Origin: Mycobacterium sp. BK086 | GTDB lineage: Bacteria; Actinomycetota; Actinomycetes; Mycobacteriales; Mycobacteriaceae | Direction of reading: 5' to 3' | Length of the DNA: 64,000 nucleotides | Assembly (NCBI GenBank): GCA_004362315.1 | Contig: SNWL01000006.1 | Location: 62,001-126,000, forward strand | Shown here: positions 15,839 through 23,773 of the stretch, piece by piece | Layout: every line of letters begins with the position of its first letter | Numbering within the stretch: position 1 is the stretch's first letter | Translations under genes and position numbers: made by a program | The notes under the pieces: generated by a model | Told to the model about the DNA's origin: nothing | Databases searched by the model: none | What the model saw: the letters and a program-made list of their open reading frames with translations, nothing else

Positions 15839-16318
15839 ATGACCGACATGGCTGATGTGGAAGCGATCGAAGCGATCAAACAGGTGAAGTACCGCTATCT
15901 GCGGGCACTGGACACCAAGCATTGGGACGATTTCGCCGACACCCTGACCGAGGACATCGTCGGTGACTACGGGTCGTCGCTCGGCGAGGAGCATCACTTC
16001 ACCAACCGCAAGGATCTGGTGGCGTTCATGGCCAAGTCGATGCCGGCCGGCGTGCTGACCGAGCATCGGGTCACGCATCCGGAGATCAGCGTGGACGGCG
16101 ATGAGGCCGAGGCCATCTGGTACCTGCAGGACCGGGTGATCGTGCCGGAGTTCAATTTCGTGCTGGAGGGCGCGGCGTTCTACCGCGACCGCTACCGCAA
16201 GACGGCCGACGGCTGGAAGATCAGCAAGACCGGCTACGACCGGACCTACGAGATCACGATGTCTACGGAGGCGCTGAACTTCAAGGCGACCGCGGGCGCG
16301 GCGATCGCCACTACTTAG
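15839..16318 (+). CDS. SnoaL/NTF2-like protein (Rv0310c-like)
   Basis: A 159-residue cytoplasmic protein with the NTF2-fold SnoaL_4 layout: an N-terminal helix (EAIEAIKQVKYRYLRALDTK), a catalytic-pocket acid in HWDDFADTLTEDIV, then beta strands with HRVTHPEISVDGDEAEAIWY and RDRYRKTADGWKISKTGYDR. This subfamily includes dehydratases and isomerases acting on polycyclic or lipid substrates, but many members have no known reaction. Size and neighbour (an Rv0309-like gene convergent at the 3' end, 8-bp overlap) match the remembered M. tuberculosis pair Rv0309/Rv0310c. The ATG at 15848 is an alternative start. Confidence 0.75.
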   Translation: MTDMADVEAIEAIKQVKYRYLRALDTKHWDDFADTLTEDIVGDYGSSLGEEHHFTNRKDLVAFMAKSMPAGVLTEHRVTHPEISVDGDEAEAIWYLQDRVIVPEFNFVLEGAAFYRDRYRKTADGWKISKTGYDRTYEITMSTEALNFKATAGAAIATT

Positions 16319-16973
16319 CGACGGCGATCAGCGCACCGGGCTGCAGCCAGCGCATGATCTTGACCAAGGTGTCGTCGTCGAGCGAGACGCAGCCCGCGGT
16401 CGGTCCGCCGTCGGTGGTGTGGACGAAGAAGGCGCCGCCGTTGCCGGGCACGCGCGCCTTGTTCACACCCATCACGATGGCGTGGGCGTACTGCGGGATG
16501 TAGAGGTTCTCGGTGCCGCTGGCCGGGTTGGTGTCGAACGCGCAGTCGGCTTTCTTGCAAACCTGCATGGTGTTGTAGGTCGGGCTCTTCATGTCGCCGT
16601 CCCACCAGTAGTCCGGGGTCACCTGGACGTACTGAAGGCCACCGCCGGGGTTGGGCTTGGTGCCGAAGGCGAAGTCGAGGGTGAAGATGCCCATCGGCGT
16701 TTTCGATTCGCCGTCGTGGGACTGCGGGACCATGCCGTTGGCGCCGACGTGTGTGGGGACGCCGACGAGGACGGGCTGCCAGCCGTTGGCGCCGCGCTGC
16801 CAGACGTCCATCTTGGCGGTGGCACCGCCGGTGCTGACGACGGAGAGGACCTGGGTGGCGTTGCCGACGTTGGCCTGAAACCACGGGGTTTCGGCGTGGC
16901 TGGGCGGGGCTGAGGACAGCGCAAGAGCCGCCGCGGTGAAGGCAGCAGACAGCGAAACGGCGACTCGACGCAT
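16311..16973 (-). CDS. Exported L,D-transpeptidase-fold protein (Rv0309-like)
   Basis: A 220-residue protein with a Sec signal (MRRVAVSLSAAFTAAALALS, cleavage near SHA-ET) and a YkuD-type catalytic domain. The catalytic motif is HTTDGGPTAGCVSLDD near residues 185-200, with the nucleophile at Cys195 and His185 upstream. The mature protein closely resembles the Rv0309 protein of M. tuberculosis as I remember it (WFQANVGNATQV, TPMGIFTLDFAFGT, NPGGGLQY). It acts outside the membrane on peptidoglycan stem peptides or another cell-wall amide; unlike LdtMt2-type enzymes it has no Ig domain. The exact reaction is not established. Confidence 0.85.
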   Translation of the reverse strand: MRRVAVSLSAAFTAAALALSSAPPSHAETPWFQANVGNATQVLSVVSTGGATAKMDVWQRGANGWQPVLVGVPTHVGANGMVPQSHDGESKTPMGIFTLDFAFGTKPNPGGGLQYVQVTPDYWWDGDMKSPTYNTMQVCKKADCAFDTNPASGTENLYIPQYAHAIVMGVNKARVPGNGGAFFVHTTDGGPTAGCVSLDDDTLVKIMRWLQPGALIAVAK

Positions 16974-17179
16974 CGATTCATGGTGTCTGGGAGGTCGCTG
17001 AGGGGTCAAGTCAAGGTTCGGTGACGGTCGGGTCTGGGCCAGCTAACGATGTGTGCGCGGTTTGCTGGGTTTTCGACGGTCCCGCATGCGCCTGAACTGG
17101 GTGTACTGGCTGGTCGGAGTGGGTATTGCGGATGTTGGTGAATAGCGCTCCGGCAAACGCAAAGGATACGATTTCGACC

Positions 17180-17719
17180 ATGTCGCAAGGACCGTACGGA
17201 CCCGCGCCTTCAGGACCAGCCCAGTGGCCGGCACCTTCCCCTTCACGCGGGCCGTCGAAGCTGCCGGCCATCGTCGCCATCGTCATCGCGGTGATCGCTG
17301 TTGCGGTGGCGATTGGCGCGTGGTTCCGGCCGGCGCCGAAGCCCGAGACCCCGGCGGCCAAGACCTATAGCGAGCAGCAAGTAGCGGACGCGAAGAAGGC
17401 TGTCTGCGACGCGTATGGCAGAACCGATCGCGCGCTTAACGCCACGGGCAAGAAAAACGGAGGGGATGACCCCACGGGAGTCATCGCCGTTGCCGTCAAC
17501 GTCCGCCTGGCATTGAGCGAGAGCAGCAGTTTTCTCTTGCGCACAATTGATGCCAATCCAGCAACGCCCGAAGACCTTCGAGGGCAGGTCATAGCGGCTG
17601 CGAACGCGTTCCAGAACATCGCGATCGACCAGCTCGGCGAAGCATCGCAAGCAGAACTCGATCCCTTTCTTAAGCAGGCGGATTCGTCCGACGCCGCAAT
17701 AAAACAGGCGTGCAAATGA
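17180..17719 (+). CDS. Single-TM protein, first gene of a coupled trio
   Basis: A 179-residue protein starting at the ATG at 17180 (MSQGPYGPAPSGPAQWPAPS); 18 upstream in-frame codons look non-coding. A Pro-rich cytoplasmic N-terminus is followed by one membrane helix (about residues 28-49, LPAIVAIVIAVIAVAVAIGA) and an extracytoplasmic domain of about 125 residues with two cysteines (KAVCDAYG and the terminal ACK). Mycobacterial proteins of this build are common near type VII-related genes. The stop overlaps the next ATG (ATGA). Its GC content is lower than the surroundings. Confidence 0.68.
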   Translation: MSQGPYGPAPSGPAQWPAPSPSRGPSKLPAIVAIVIAVIAVAVAIGAWFRPAPKPETPAAKTYSEQQVADAKKAVCDAYGRTDRALNATGKKNGGDDPTGVIAVAVNVRLALSESSSFLLRTIDANPATPEDLRGQVIAAANAFQNIAIDQLGEASQAELDPFLKQADSSDAAIKQACK

Positions 17720-20052
17720 GTGATTTGCCTCCTGGTGAATGGTCGGAACTGCTCGTCGGCCATCAATGGCCGAGCGTGGCTTCGCTCACGACCCTTGCAT
17801 CGGCAGGGCTCAATCGCGGGACCATCAGCACTGAATTCGACAGTTACGCAGACGTTCTGCAATCAATCCGGACCGGTCCGCTGGCACAGCAAGAAGGTGT
17901 GACAGCCGACGACACTCGAGATGCGTTCCAGGCTGGCGAAACGTCGGCCCGAGCGGTTTCGGAGAAGAATGGCGTCAATCAGCACTCCTACGACGCGGCG
18001 CATCGATCGACTCAATACCTTCGGACACAATTGAGTGAGATTGCGCAGCATGGCAACTCAGCAATTCACGACATCCAGCAGTCGAAAGACCCTGCTCCGA
18101 TCAAGCTGGGAAAAATCGTCCACGCCGTAATGGACGCGCAGACGCAAGCAAATAGCCGTGCTGCCAGCTGCAGCGACCGTATTTTTGGCGATATCCAACA
18201 GGTGCTTGATAGCCAGGGTTCAGGCCAGAGCGCACATCAATTCGCAAAGAGCAACGGCGTAGACCTTGACCAGGCGTTTCGGTCACCGAATGAGGCATCT
18301 GTCCGCCAACAAGTTAGCGCCCTACTGGGTAAGTCTGATGGAGCAACGTCGGGCCTCCCGGGCAGCAGTGCAGACGCAATGTCGGGCGGCGACTCGACTC
18401 AAGGAGGACCCGGACAATCCGCCGGTGGGGCGCAAGGCGGCCCGACAAGCGGAGGAATGTCCACGCTGCTTAACACCGGCAAGACTTCGCCGATTGACTC
18501 CCCGGGCGAAGTCGGAGCAGGTCCTGTGCAGCCGACCAAGGCGCCGTTCGGCGTTGTTCACACCGGCAACTCAGGGCCGGTGCAGGGCCCGGCCGCGGAT
18601 TCGGGGCCTTCCCAAAACGTCTCAGCGAATGCGCACGTGGGCTCTACATCGCCAGCAATCTCCGCAGACTCCTCACCTGGTGCATCCCAAACTGCAATGC
18701 CCTCGACGGTCGCAGGTGGCGGCGGAAGTGGAGGCATCGCCGCTCCTGGCGCCACCGGCACGGGCGGCCCCAATCTCAGCATGCCGCAGTCCTCCTCTCT
18801 CCCCTCGACCTCAGCCCCCACCAACGCACTCTCTCCCGAAGGCTTCGCCCAGAACTTCAACTCTGGCGCTCAGGCAGGCGGCCCGATGTCGTCTGGCGCA
18901 GAAGGACTTTCGAATACCGCCGCGCACGCGATGCAGCCGCAGGCCCCGATCCACCCCGAGAGCTTGGCAGCACCGCCGGCGTACACCACGCCGTCAGCTG
19001 GAGCGCCGCTCTTCGAAAATGCCCACGCCACAACGACTTACGATGCCGCCCCTGCGCCAGCCGCACCAGCGGCCGACACCACTCAGACCTACATGGCCGC
19101 ACCCGCCGCCCAAGCGCCCGTCATGCCGTCGACCGCCGCAGCAGCACCCGCCGGCCCCCTGCCCGCCTACGGCGCCGACCTCCGCCCGGCCGCCGCCGCC
19201 ACCGCACCCGCGGCCCCGCCCCCCGTGTCCTCGGCGGCAGCCCCCGCATCGGCACCCGTGCACCCGTCGAGCGGCACTCAGCTCGGCCAGCCCGCCGTCG
19301 TCCGCCAAGCACCCACCGCCCCGGGCACCTCAGTCCAAGCTCCCACCGGCATCACCGAAAGCGCCTTGGCGGCAACCGCTACCGGCGCTGTGGCCGGCGC
19401 TGGGGCCGCACTGACCCAGGAGCAGCAGCGCCTGCAGCGCCTCCTCGACGCCGTCGCCCGTCAAGAACCAAAGCTGCGCTGGGCCATCGGCGACCGCGAG
19501 GACGGCAACACCGCGCTGGTCACCGACCTCGCGAGCGGCTGGATCCCCCCGAACATCGAAATCCCCACCGGCGTCAAGCTGCTGAAGCCGCGTCTGCGAA
19601 GCCGGACCCTGGTAGGGCTGCTCGGCGAGACCACCTTGACCGCCACGTACACCCCCGGCGAATACCTCCCGCCCGTCGAGGACACCGAACCCACACAGAT
19701 GTCCATCCGGGCCCGCGACATCGACGAGGTCGACGAACTCGGCTGGGAACTCGCCCAAGCCACCAAATGGCGCGACGGGTTGCCGCGCCTGGCCCACACC
19801 CTGGCCAAGGCCGCATCGACCGGCACCGGTTATCTGGACTCCGAAGTCGAGCTGCTGCGCGAGAACCTCGCCGCCGTCGCCAGCCAGGTTCTGGGTGACT
19901 ACCCCGATCATGTCGACGCGGCTAAGGTCGGCAACTGGCAGCTCCTGGCGACCATCGACGCCCTGATCAAGAACGAAAAGACCGCTGCCAACTACCACTT
20001 CGCGTGGTTTCAGGCCTTGAGCCTGGCCCTGAAGGGAGAGGTGCACCCATGA
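17716..20052 (+). CDS. Large modular protein: helical N-domain, Pro/Ala linker, conserved C-domain
   Basis: A 778-residue protein with no signal peptide or membrane helix. Residues 1 to about 210 form a helical, WXG100/PPE-like-sized domain (SYADVLQSIRTGPLAQQEGV and onwards). A low-complexity Ser/Gly then Pro/Ala linker runs from about 210 to 540. The C-terminal domain of about 235 residues (RLLDAVARQEPKLRWAIGDR, then GWELAQATKWRDGLPRLAHT) resembles the DUF5631/DUF5632 type found in M. tuberculosis Rv3899c near ESX-2 and CpnT; that link is from memory. The N-terminal third is markedly poorer in GC (about 48% in one 60-base line) than the linker (above 80%). ATGA overlaps on both sides. Likely a type VII-associated or secreted protein; not proven. 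Confidence 0.65.
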   Translation: MSDLPPGEWSELLVGHQWPSVASLTTLASAGLNRGTISTEFDSYADVLQSIRTGPLAQQEGVTADDTRDAFQAGETSARAVSEKNGVNQHSYDAAHRSTQYLRTQLSEIAQHGNSAIHDIQQSKDPAPIKLGKIVHAVMDAQTQANSRAASCSDRIFGDIQQVLDSQGSGQSAHQFAKSNGVDLDQAFRSPNEASVRQQVSALLGKSDGATSGLPGSSADAMSGGDSTQGGPGQSAGGAQGGPTSGGMSTLLNTGKTSPIDSPGEVGAGPVQPTKAPFGVVHTGNSGPVQGPAADSGPSQNVSANAHVGSTSPAISADSSPGASQTAMPSTVAGGGGSGGIAAPGATGTGGPNLSMPQSSSLPSTSAPTNALSPEGFAQNFNSGAQAGGPMSSGAEGLSNTAAHAMQPQAPIHPESLAAPPAYTTPSAGAPLFENAHATTTYDAAPAPAAPAADTTQTYMAAPAAQAPVMPSTAAAAPAGPLPAYGADLRPAAAATAPAAPPPVSSAAAPASAPVHPSSGTQLGQPAVVRQAPTAPGTSVQAPTGITESALAATATGAVAGAGAALTQEQQRLQRLLDAVARQEPKLRWAIGDREDGNTALVTDLASGWIPPNIEIPTGVKLLKPRLRSRTLVGLLGETTLTATYTPGEYLPPVEDTEPTQMSIRARDIDEVDELGWELAQATKWRDGLPRLAHTLAKAASTGTGYLDSEVELLRENLAAVASQVLGDYPDHVDAAKVGNWQLLATIDALIKNEKTAANYHFAWFQALSLALKGEVHP

Positions 20053-21011
20053 GCGGTGGTGGAGCAGGACAGCTCAGCGCGAGCGCGGGCGCTTATCTCG
20101 CAGCCCAGGGCGGAAACCTGCCGCCGCCACCCATCACCTCCGATCCTCTCGTCGCCGGGATGACTCCCATCGAGCAACTGCTTCGCGTGCTTGGGCTGTC
20201 CGCCAATCTCGGTGACCCCAAAGACAACACCGAGAGCATCGAAGAGCACGCCAAGCGCGACTCCAAGACCGCCGACGCCGCAGCCAAGTTCCCCGCGCAG
20301 GACGAGCAAGCCGATGCCCAAATGAAAGGTGTTGCCGGACAGGGCGCCGATCAGATGGCGCAGCAGCTCCCGCAGATGGCCTCCCAGCTCGCCGGCGCTC
20401 TGGCCGGTGCGATGGGCGGCGCGCTGCAACCCTTGGCCCAGATTCCCCAGCAGCTCGCCCAGGGTGCCCAGCAGGCGATGCAGGCCGGCATGGGCATGAT
20501 GCAGCAGGCCGGCGGCGCATCAGCCGAGCTCGACAAGGCCAGCCTCACCGACCCGCTCGGTGAATTCGGGGAAACACCAGGCGAATCCGGCGCTGGCGGA
20601 GGGTCCGCAGGCGGAGGTGGTGGCGGCCTCGGCGGCACCACGCCGACCGCGATGCTCGGCCCACCCCCGGTTCCGTCGGCGGGCACGTCGCCCTCGGCCG
20701 CCAACACCGCAGTGCCGCCACCGCGGATGGCCGCGCCGGCGCCGATGACGACCGGCGGTATGGGCGGTATGCCCATGATTCCGCCGGGCGCGATGCACGG
20801 CGCGGGCGGGTCGGAGAAGGACGCCAAGGCCGACACCAAGCGAGTGTCCGTCCCGTCGGTGAAGAACGGCGCACCCGTTCAAGGCCGGATCACCACACCG
20901 CCGCCGCAGCCTCAGGTCACCAAGGCGGACGGTAAGCCCGTCGCCACCCGGCGCATCATCGTGCCGAACAGCAAAGCCGACGAGGAGCCAGCTCGCGATC
21001 CCAAGTCCTGA
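20049..21011 (+). CDS. Gly/Ala/Met/Gln-rich protein, third gene of the trio
   Basis: A 320-residue protein starting at the ATG overlapping the preceding stop. It has no signal. A central segment (about residues 100-165) is an alanine/glutamine/methionine-rich helix (QMAQQLPQMASQLAGALAGA, GAQQAMQAGMGMMQQAGG), followed by Gly-rich and Pro/Ala-rich disordered stretches and a basic tail (ATRRIIVPNSKADEEPARD). This composition resembles type VII secretion-associated Esp-type proteins and the Rv3900c-like group, but I claim no identity. Coupling with the two genes before it implies a common complex. Confidence 0.65.
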   Translation: MSGGGAGQLSASAGAYLAAQGGNLPPPPITSDPLVAGMTPIEQLLRVLGLSANLGDPKDNTESIEEHAKRDSKTADAAAKFPAQDEQADAQMKGVAGQGADQMAQQLPQMASQLAGALAGAMGGALQPLAQIPQQLAQGAQQAMQAGMGMMQQAGGASAELDKASLTDPLGEFGETPGESGAGGGSAGGGGGGLGGTTPTAMLGPPPVPSAGTSPSAANTAVPPPRMAAPAPMTTGGMGGMPMIPPGAMHGAGGSEKDAKADTKRVSVPSVKNGAPVQGRITTPPPQPQVTKADGKPVATRRIIVPNSKADEEPARDPKS

Positions 21012-21029
21012 TCCGGCTACGTTGGATTG

Positions 21030-22520
21030 ATGAGATCGCGAAGCTTGCTGGAAGGTCGGGGCATCCGTCAGATCACCGGCGGACTGGGGACCCTGGACCG
21101 CGAGGTGTTCGAGGCCGTCGCCGAATCACCGACCCCGCTGTTGGACAGGGCGATGCCCGTCCTGACCCGGGCCGCCGACCATTCCAAGCTGTGGTTCGCC
21201 ATCGCGGCCGCACTGACCGCGACCGGATCGCCGTCAGCGCGCCGAGGCGCCGGCCGTGGTGTGGTCACCCTCGCAGTCACCAGCCTGGTCACCAACCAGG
21301 TCGCCAAGCGCGTGTGGAAGCGTCAACGACCCAACACCACCCTGGTGCCCCTGATGCGACGGGCCCGCAGAATGCCCACGTCCAGCTCGCTGCCCTCCGG
21401 TCATTCGGCCAGTGCGGCCGCCTTCGCCGTCGGCGTCGGCCTGGAGAGCCCGCCGCTGGGCCTGGGCCTGGCGCTGCTCGCCGGCCTGGTCGGCCTGTCT
21501 CGGGTCGCCACCGGCGCGCACTACCCCGGCGACGTGTTCGCCGGCTTCGGCATCGGCGCCGCGATCGCGGTGCTCGGTGGGCGACTGGTTCCACCGATCG
21601 TGCCGGCGAAATTGCCCACCACCGAGCCACTCCGCGTAGACACCCCGGAACGCCCCGAGGGCCAAGGCGTCGTCCTGGTCATCAACCCGGCCTCGGGCAG
21701 CGGGACCGGCACCCGGGTGATCGACGAGGTCCGCGCGAAGCTCCCCAAGGCCGAGATCGTCGAACTCGGCGAAGACGACGATCCCGAAACCGTGCTGCGT
21801 GAAGCGGCCCAGCGCGCCGAAGTGCTCGGCGTGGGCGGCGGCGACGGGACGGTGGCCTGCGCGGCGTCGATCGCGGTATCCGCGGGCTTGCCGCTGGCTG
21901 TCTTCCCCGCCGGGACGTTCAACCACTTCGCCAAGGACATCGGCTGCGACACTGTCGATCGCACCGTGACCGCCATCCGCACCGGCACTGTGTCATGTGT
22001 GGACCTGGTCTGCCTCAACGAGGACCAGATGGTCATCAACACCGCCAGCATCGGCGCCTACCCCGCGTTCGTACGCACCCGGGAAAAGCTCGAACACAAG
22101 ATCGGCAAGCCGCTGGCCGGCCTGTACGCGATGATGCACACGCTCCGCAAAGAGAAGCCCGTACGGATCCGCTACGACAACAAGACGCTGCAGACCTCCC
22201 TGTTCTTCTTAGGCAATTCCGTTTATCTCCCAACGGGATTCGCGCCGGCACGGCGCACCCGCATGGACGACGGGCTGATCGACGTCCGCATCCTGGAAAC
22301 CGGTAAGCGGCTGAGTAAGGTGCGCATTCTGACCGCAATCCTGCTGGGGCGTCTGGTCCGAAGCCCGCTCTACCACGAGATGCAGGTGCCGGAGTTCTCG
22401 TTCGAAGCGGTCGACGGGCCGACGCCGCTGGCCCGCGACGGTGAGGTCGGTGACACCTACGACCGCGTGACCTTCACCTCGAAGTATCGGGCGCTGCCGG
22501 TCTTTCGGCCGCTGGCCTGA
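21030..22520 (+). CDS. PAP2 phosphatase - diacylglycerol kinase fusion
   Basis: A 496-residue two-domain protein. Residues about 25-185 are a PAP2 acid phosphatase domain with all three motifs: KRVWKRQRP, SLPSGHSAS and SRVATGAHYPGD. Residues about 210-495 are a DAGK-type lipid kinase domain with VVLVINPASGSG and the nucleotide loop GVGGGDGTVAC near 265-275. Such fusions are known in actinobacteria; they could interconvert phosphatidate, diacylglycerol or polyprenyl phosphates, or act on glycolipid precursors. Starts ATG at 21030. The last 47 bp overlap the convergent PAP2 gene. Confidence 0.85.
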   Translation: MRSRSLLEGRGIRQITGGLGTLDREVFEAVAESPTPLLDRAMPVLTRAADHSKLWFAIAAALTATGSPSARRGAGRGVVTLAVTSLVTNQVAKRVWKRQRPNTTLVPLMRRARRMPTSSSLPSGHSASAAAFAVGVGLESPPLGLGLALLAGLVGLSRVATGAHYPGDVFAGFGIGAAIAVLGGRLVPPIVPAKLPTTEPLRVDTPERPEGQGVVLVINPASGSGTGTRVIDEVRAKLPKAEIVELGEDDDPETVLREAAQRAEVLGVGGGDGTVACAASIAVSAGLPLAVFPAGTFNHFAKDIGCDTVDRTVTAIRTGTVSCVDLVCLNEDQMVINTASIGAYPAFVRTREKLEHKIGKPLAGLYAMMHTLRKEKPVRIRYDNKTLQTSLFFLGNSVYLPTGFAPARRTRMDDGLIDVRILETGKRLSKVRILTAILLGRLVRSPLYHEMQVPEFSFEAVDGPTPLARDGEVGDTYDRVTFTSKYRALPVFRPLA

Positions 22521-23142
22521 GACCACGCGGCGGCGCCAGCCGCACCCACACCAGGTAGTAGAGGTAGCCGAGCGCCCACCCCGCCAGGACGTCGGACGGG
22601 TGATGGACATTGAGCACCACCCGCGCCGAACCGACCAGCACGATCAGCACACCACCCAGAATCGCCAGAACCGTGCGCCACCGGGGAGCCAGGACGGGCC
22701 AGAACACGGTGAGCAGTGCCAGCACACCGACCATCACGCCCAGTGCGTGCCCGGATGGAAACGATGTCGACGCACCGTAGACCAGGGCCATCGCCGGGCG
22801 CGGACGGCCCGCGATGGACTTGGCGACCTCGGTGACAATCCCCATCAACCCGATGGTGACAAACAGAAACACCGCCGTCGCGGTATTGCGACGAACCAGC
22901 GCCACGACGAACAGCACCAACGCGACCACCCGAAAACCGTTCGGCCCGAACACGGTGCAGAACACCGCCCAGAACGACACCCACCCGGGGCGGCTGGCCC
23001 CGATGTTGTGGAAGGTCTGCAGCAGGTCGGTGTCGACGGTGTCCAGCCACGCCCAGTTCTGGGCATAGCCGATCCACATCGTCGCGTAGACGATCACCGC
23101 GGCGACGACAGAGGCGATCAACCAGGATTTTCTCGAGTGCAT
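22474..23142 (-). CDS. Stand-alone PAP2 membrane phosphatase (Rv0308-like)
   Basis: A 222-residue integral membrane protein with about six helices. The three PAP2 motifs are KSIAGRPRP, SFPSGHALG and SARVVLNVHHPSD, all intact, so an active lipid phosphate phosphatase is expected (for example of phosphatidate or decaprenyl diphosphate). The ATG at 23142 follows GAAGAAGGG directly. It is divergent from the 160-aa gene by 39 bp, matching the remembered M. tuberculosis Rv0307c/Rv0308 pair. Its C-terminal codons overlap the kinase fusion gene on the other strand. Confidence 0.85.
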   Translation of the reverse strand: MHSRKSWLIASVVAAVIVYATMWIGYAQNWAWLDTVDTDLLQTFHNIGASRPGWVSFWAVFCTVFGPNGFRVVALVLFVVALVRRNTATAVFLFVTIGLMGIVTEVAKSIAGRPRPAMALVYGASTSFPSGHALGVMVGVLALLTVFWPVLAPRWRTVLAILGGVLIVLVGSARVVLNVHHPSDVLAGWALGYLYYLVWVRLAPPRGLRPAAERPAAPDTSR

Positions 23143-23181
23143 CCCTTCTTCAGTACCACGAGATCTGGCACGATCTTCGGC

Positions 23182-23664
23182 GTGGCCATATTCCTGCGCA
23201 GGTTGTTCGGCATCGGCAAACTTCCGCGCGAGATGCGCGAGCAGTTCGAAGGCGAGGGCATCATCTACCTCGCCGACTACGTTCCGGTGACGCGCCGCTT
23301 CACCGGAAAGGTGCCCGGGCACCGCGCGAGCGGCGCCATCGCGAGCTACGTGGGGTCCGTAGTGTTCACCTCGCAACGCGCGGTGGCTACCCTGTCGAGT
23401 GTGCCCAAGGTGGCCGGTCGCGCCATGGATGTGCAGTGGAAAGATACGCAGCAAGGCGCTGTGACAGCGGAAATCAGCAGTAGTGGAATCACTTTGGAGG
23501 TCGACATCGCCACCGTCGACCCCCAGTTCAGCGGGCAGCTTTCTCTGACGTACAAGGTGGACATTCCCGAGGACGTCCTGACCCGGCTGCCTACCAGGCA
23601 GCTCGCCTTCAACGTCCCGCCCGAATACGTGTACCGCGCAGTGGGTGTGCCGCACAATCCGTGA
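23182..23664 (+). CDS. Conserved 160-aa protein (Rv0307c-like)
   Basis: Starts at a GTG at 23182 (VAIFLRRLFGIGKLPREMRE); the much longer open frame upstream is antisense to the PAP2 gene and is not coding. The protein is soluble and beta-rich, with YVPVTRRFTGKVPG and EISSSGITLEVDIATVDPQF. There is no signal or catalytic motif I recognise. Size and position next to a PAP2 gene fit Rv0307c of M. tuberculosis. Function unknown. Confidence 0.7.
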   Translation: MAIFLRRLFGIGKLPREMREQFEGEGIIYLADYVPVTRRFTGKVPGHRASGAIASYVGSVVFTSQRAVATLSSVPKVAGRAMDVQWKDTQQGAVTAEISSSGITLEVDIATVDPQFSGQLSLTYKVDIPEDVLTRLPTRQLAFNVPPEYVYRAVGVPHNP

Positions 23665-23773
23665 CGCGCGCAAGATTCCCGCAGTTGATAACCCTTGCGC
23701 GGGACGCCGGATGTCGGCACGGTCACTCGGCGGGGCAAGCTAGACCCCAACGATCCGAAACGGAGGCGCCTGC

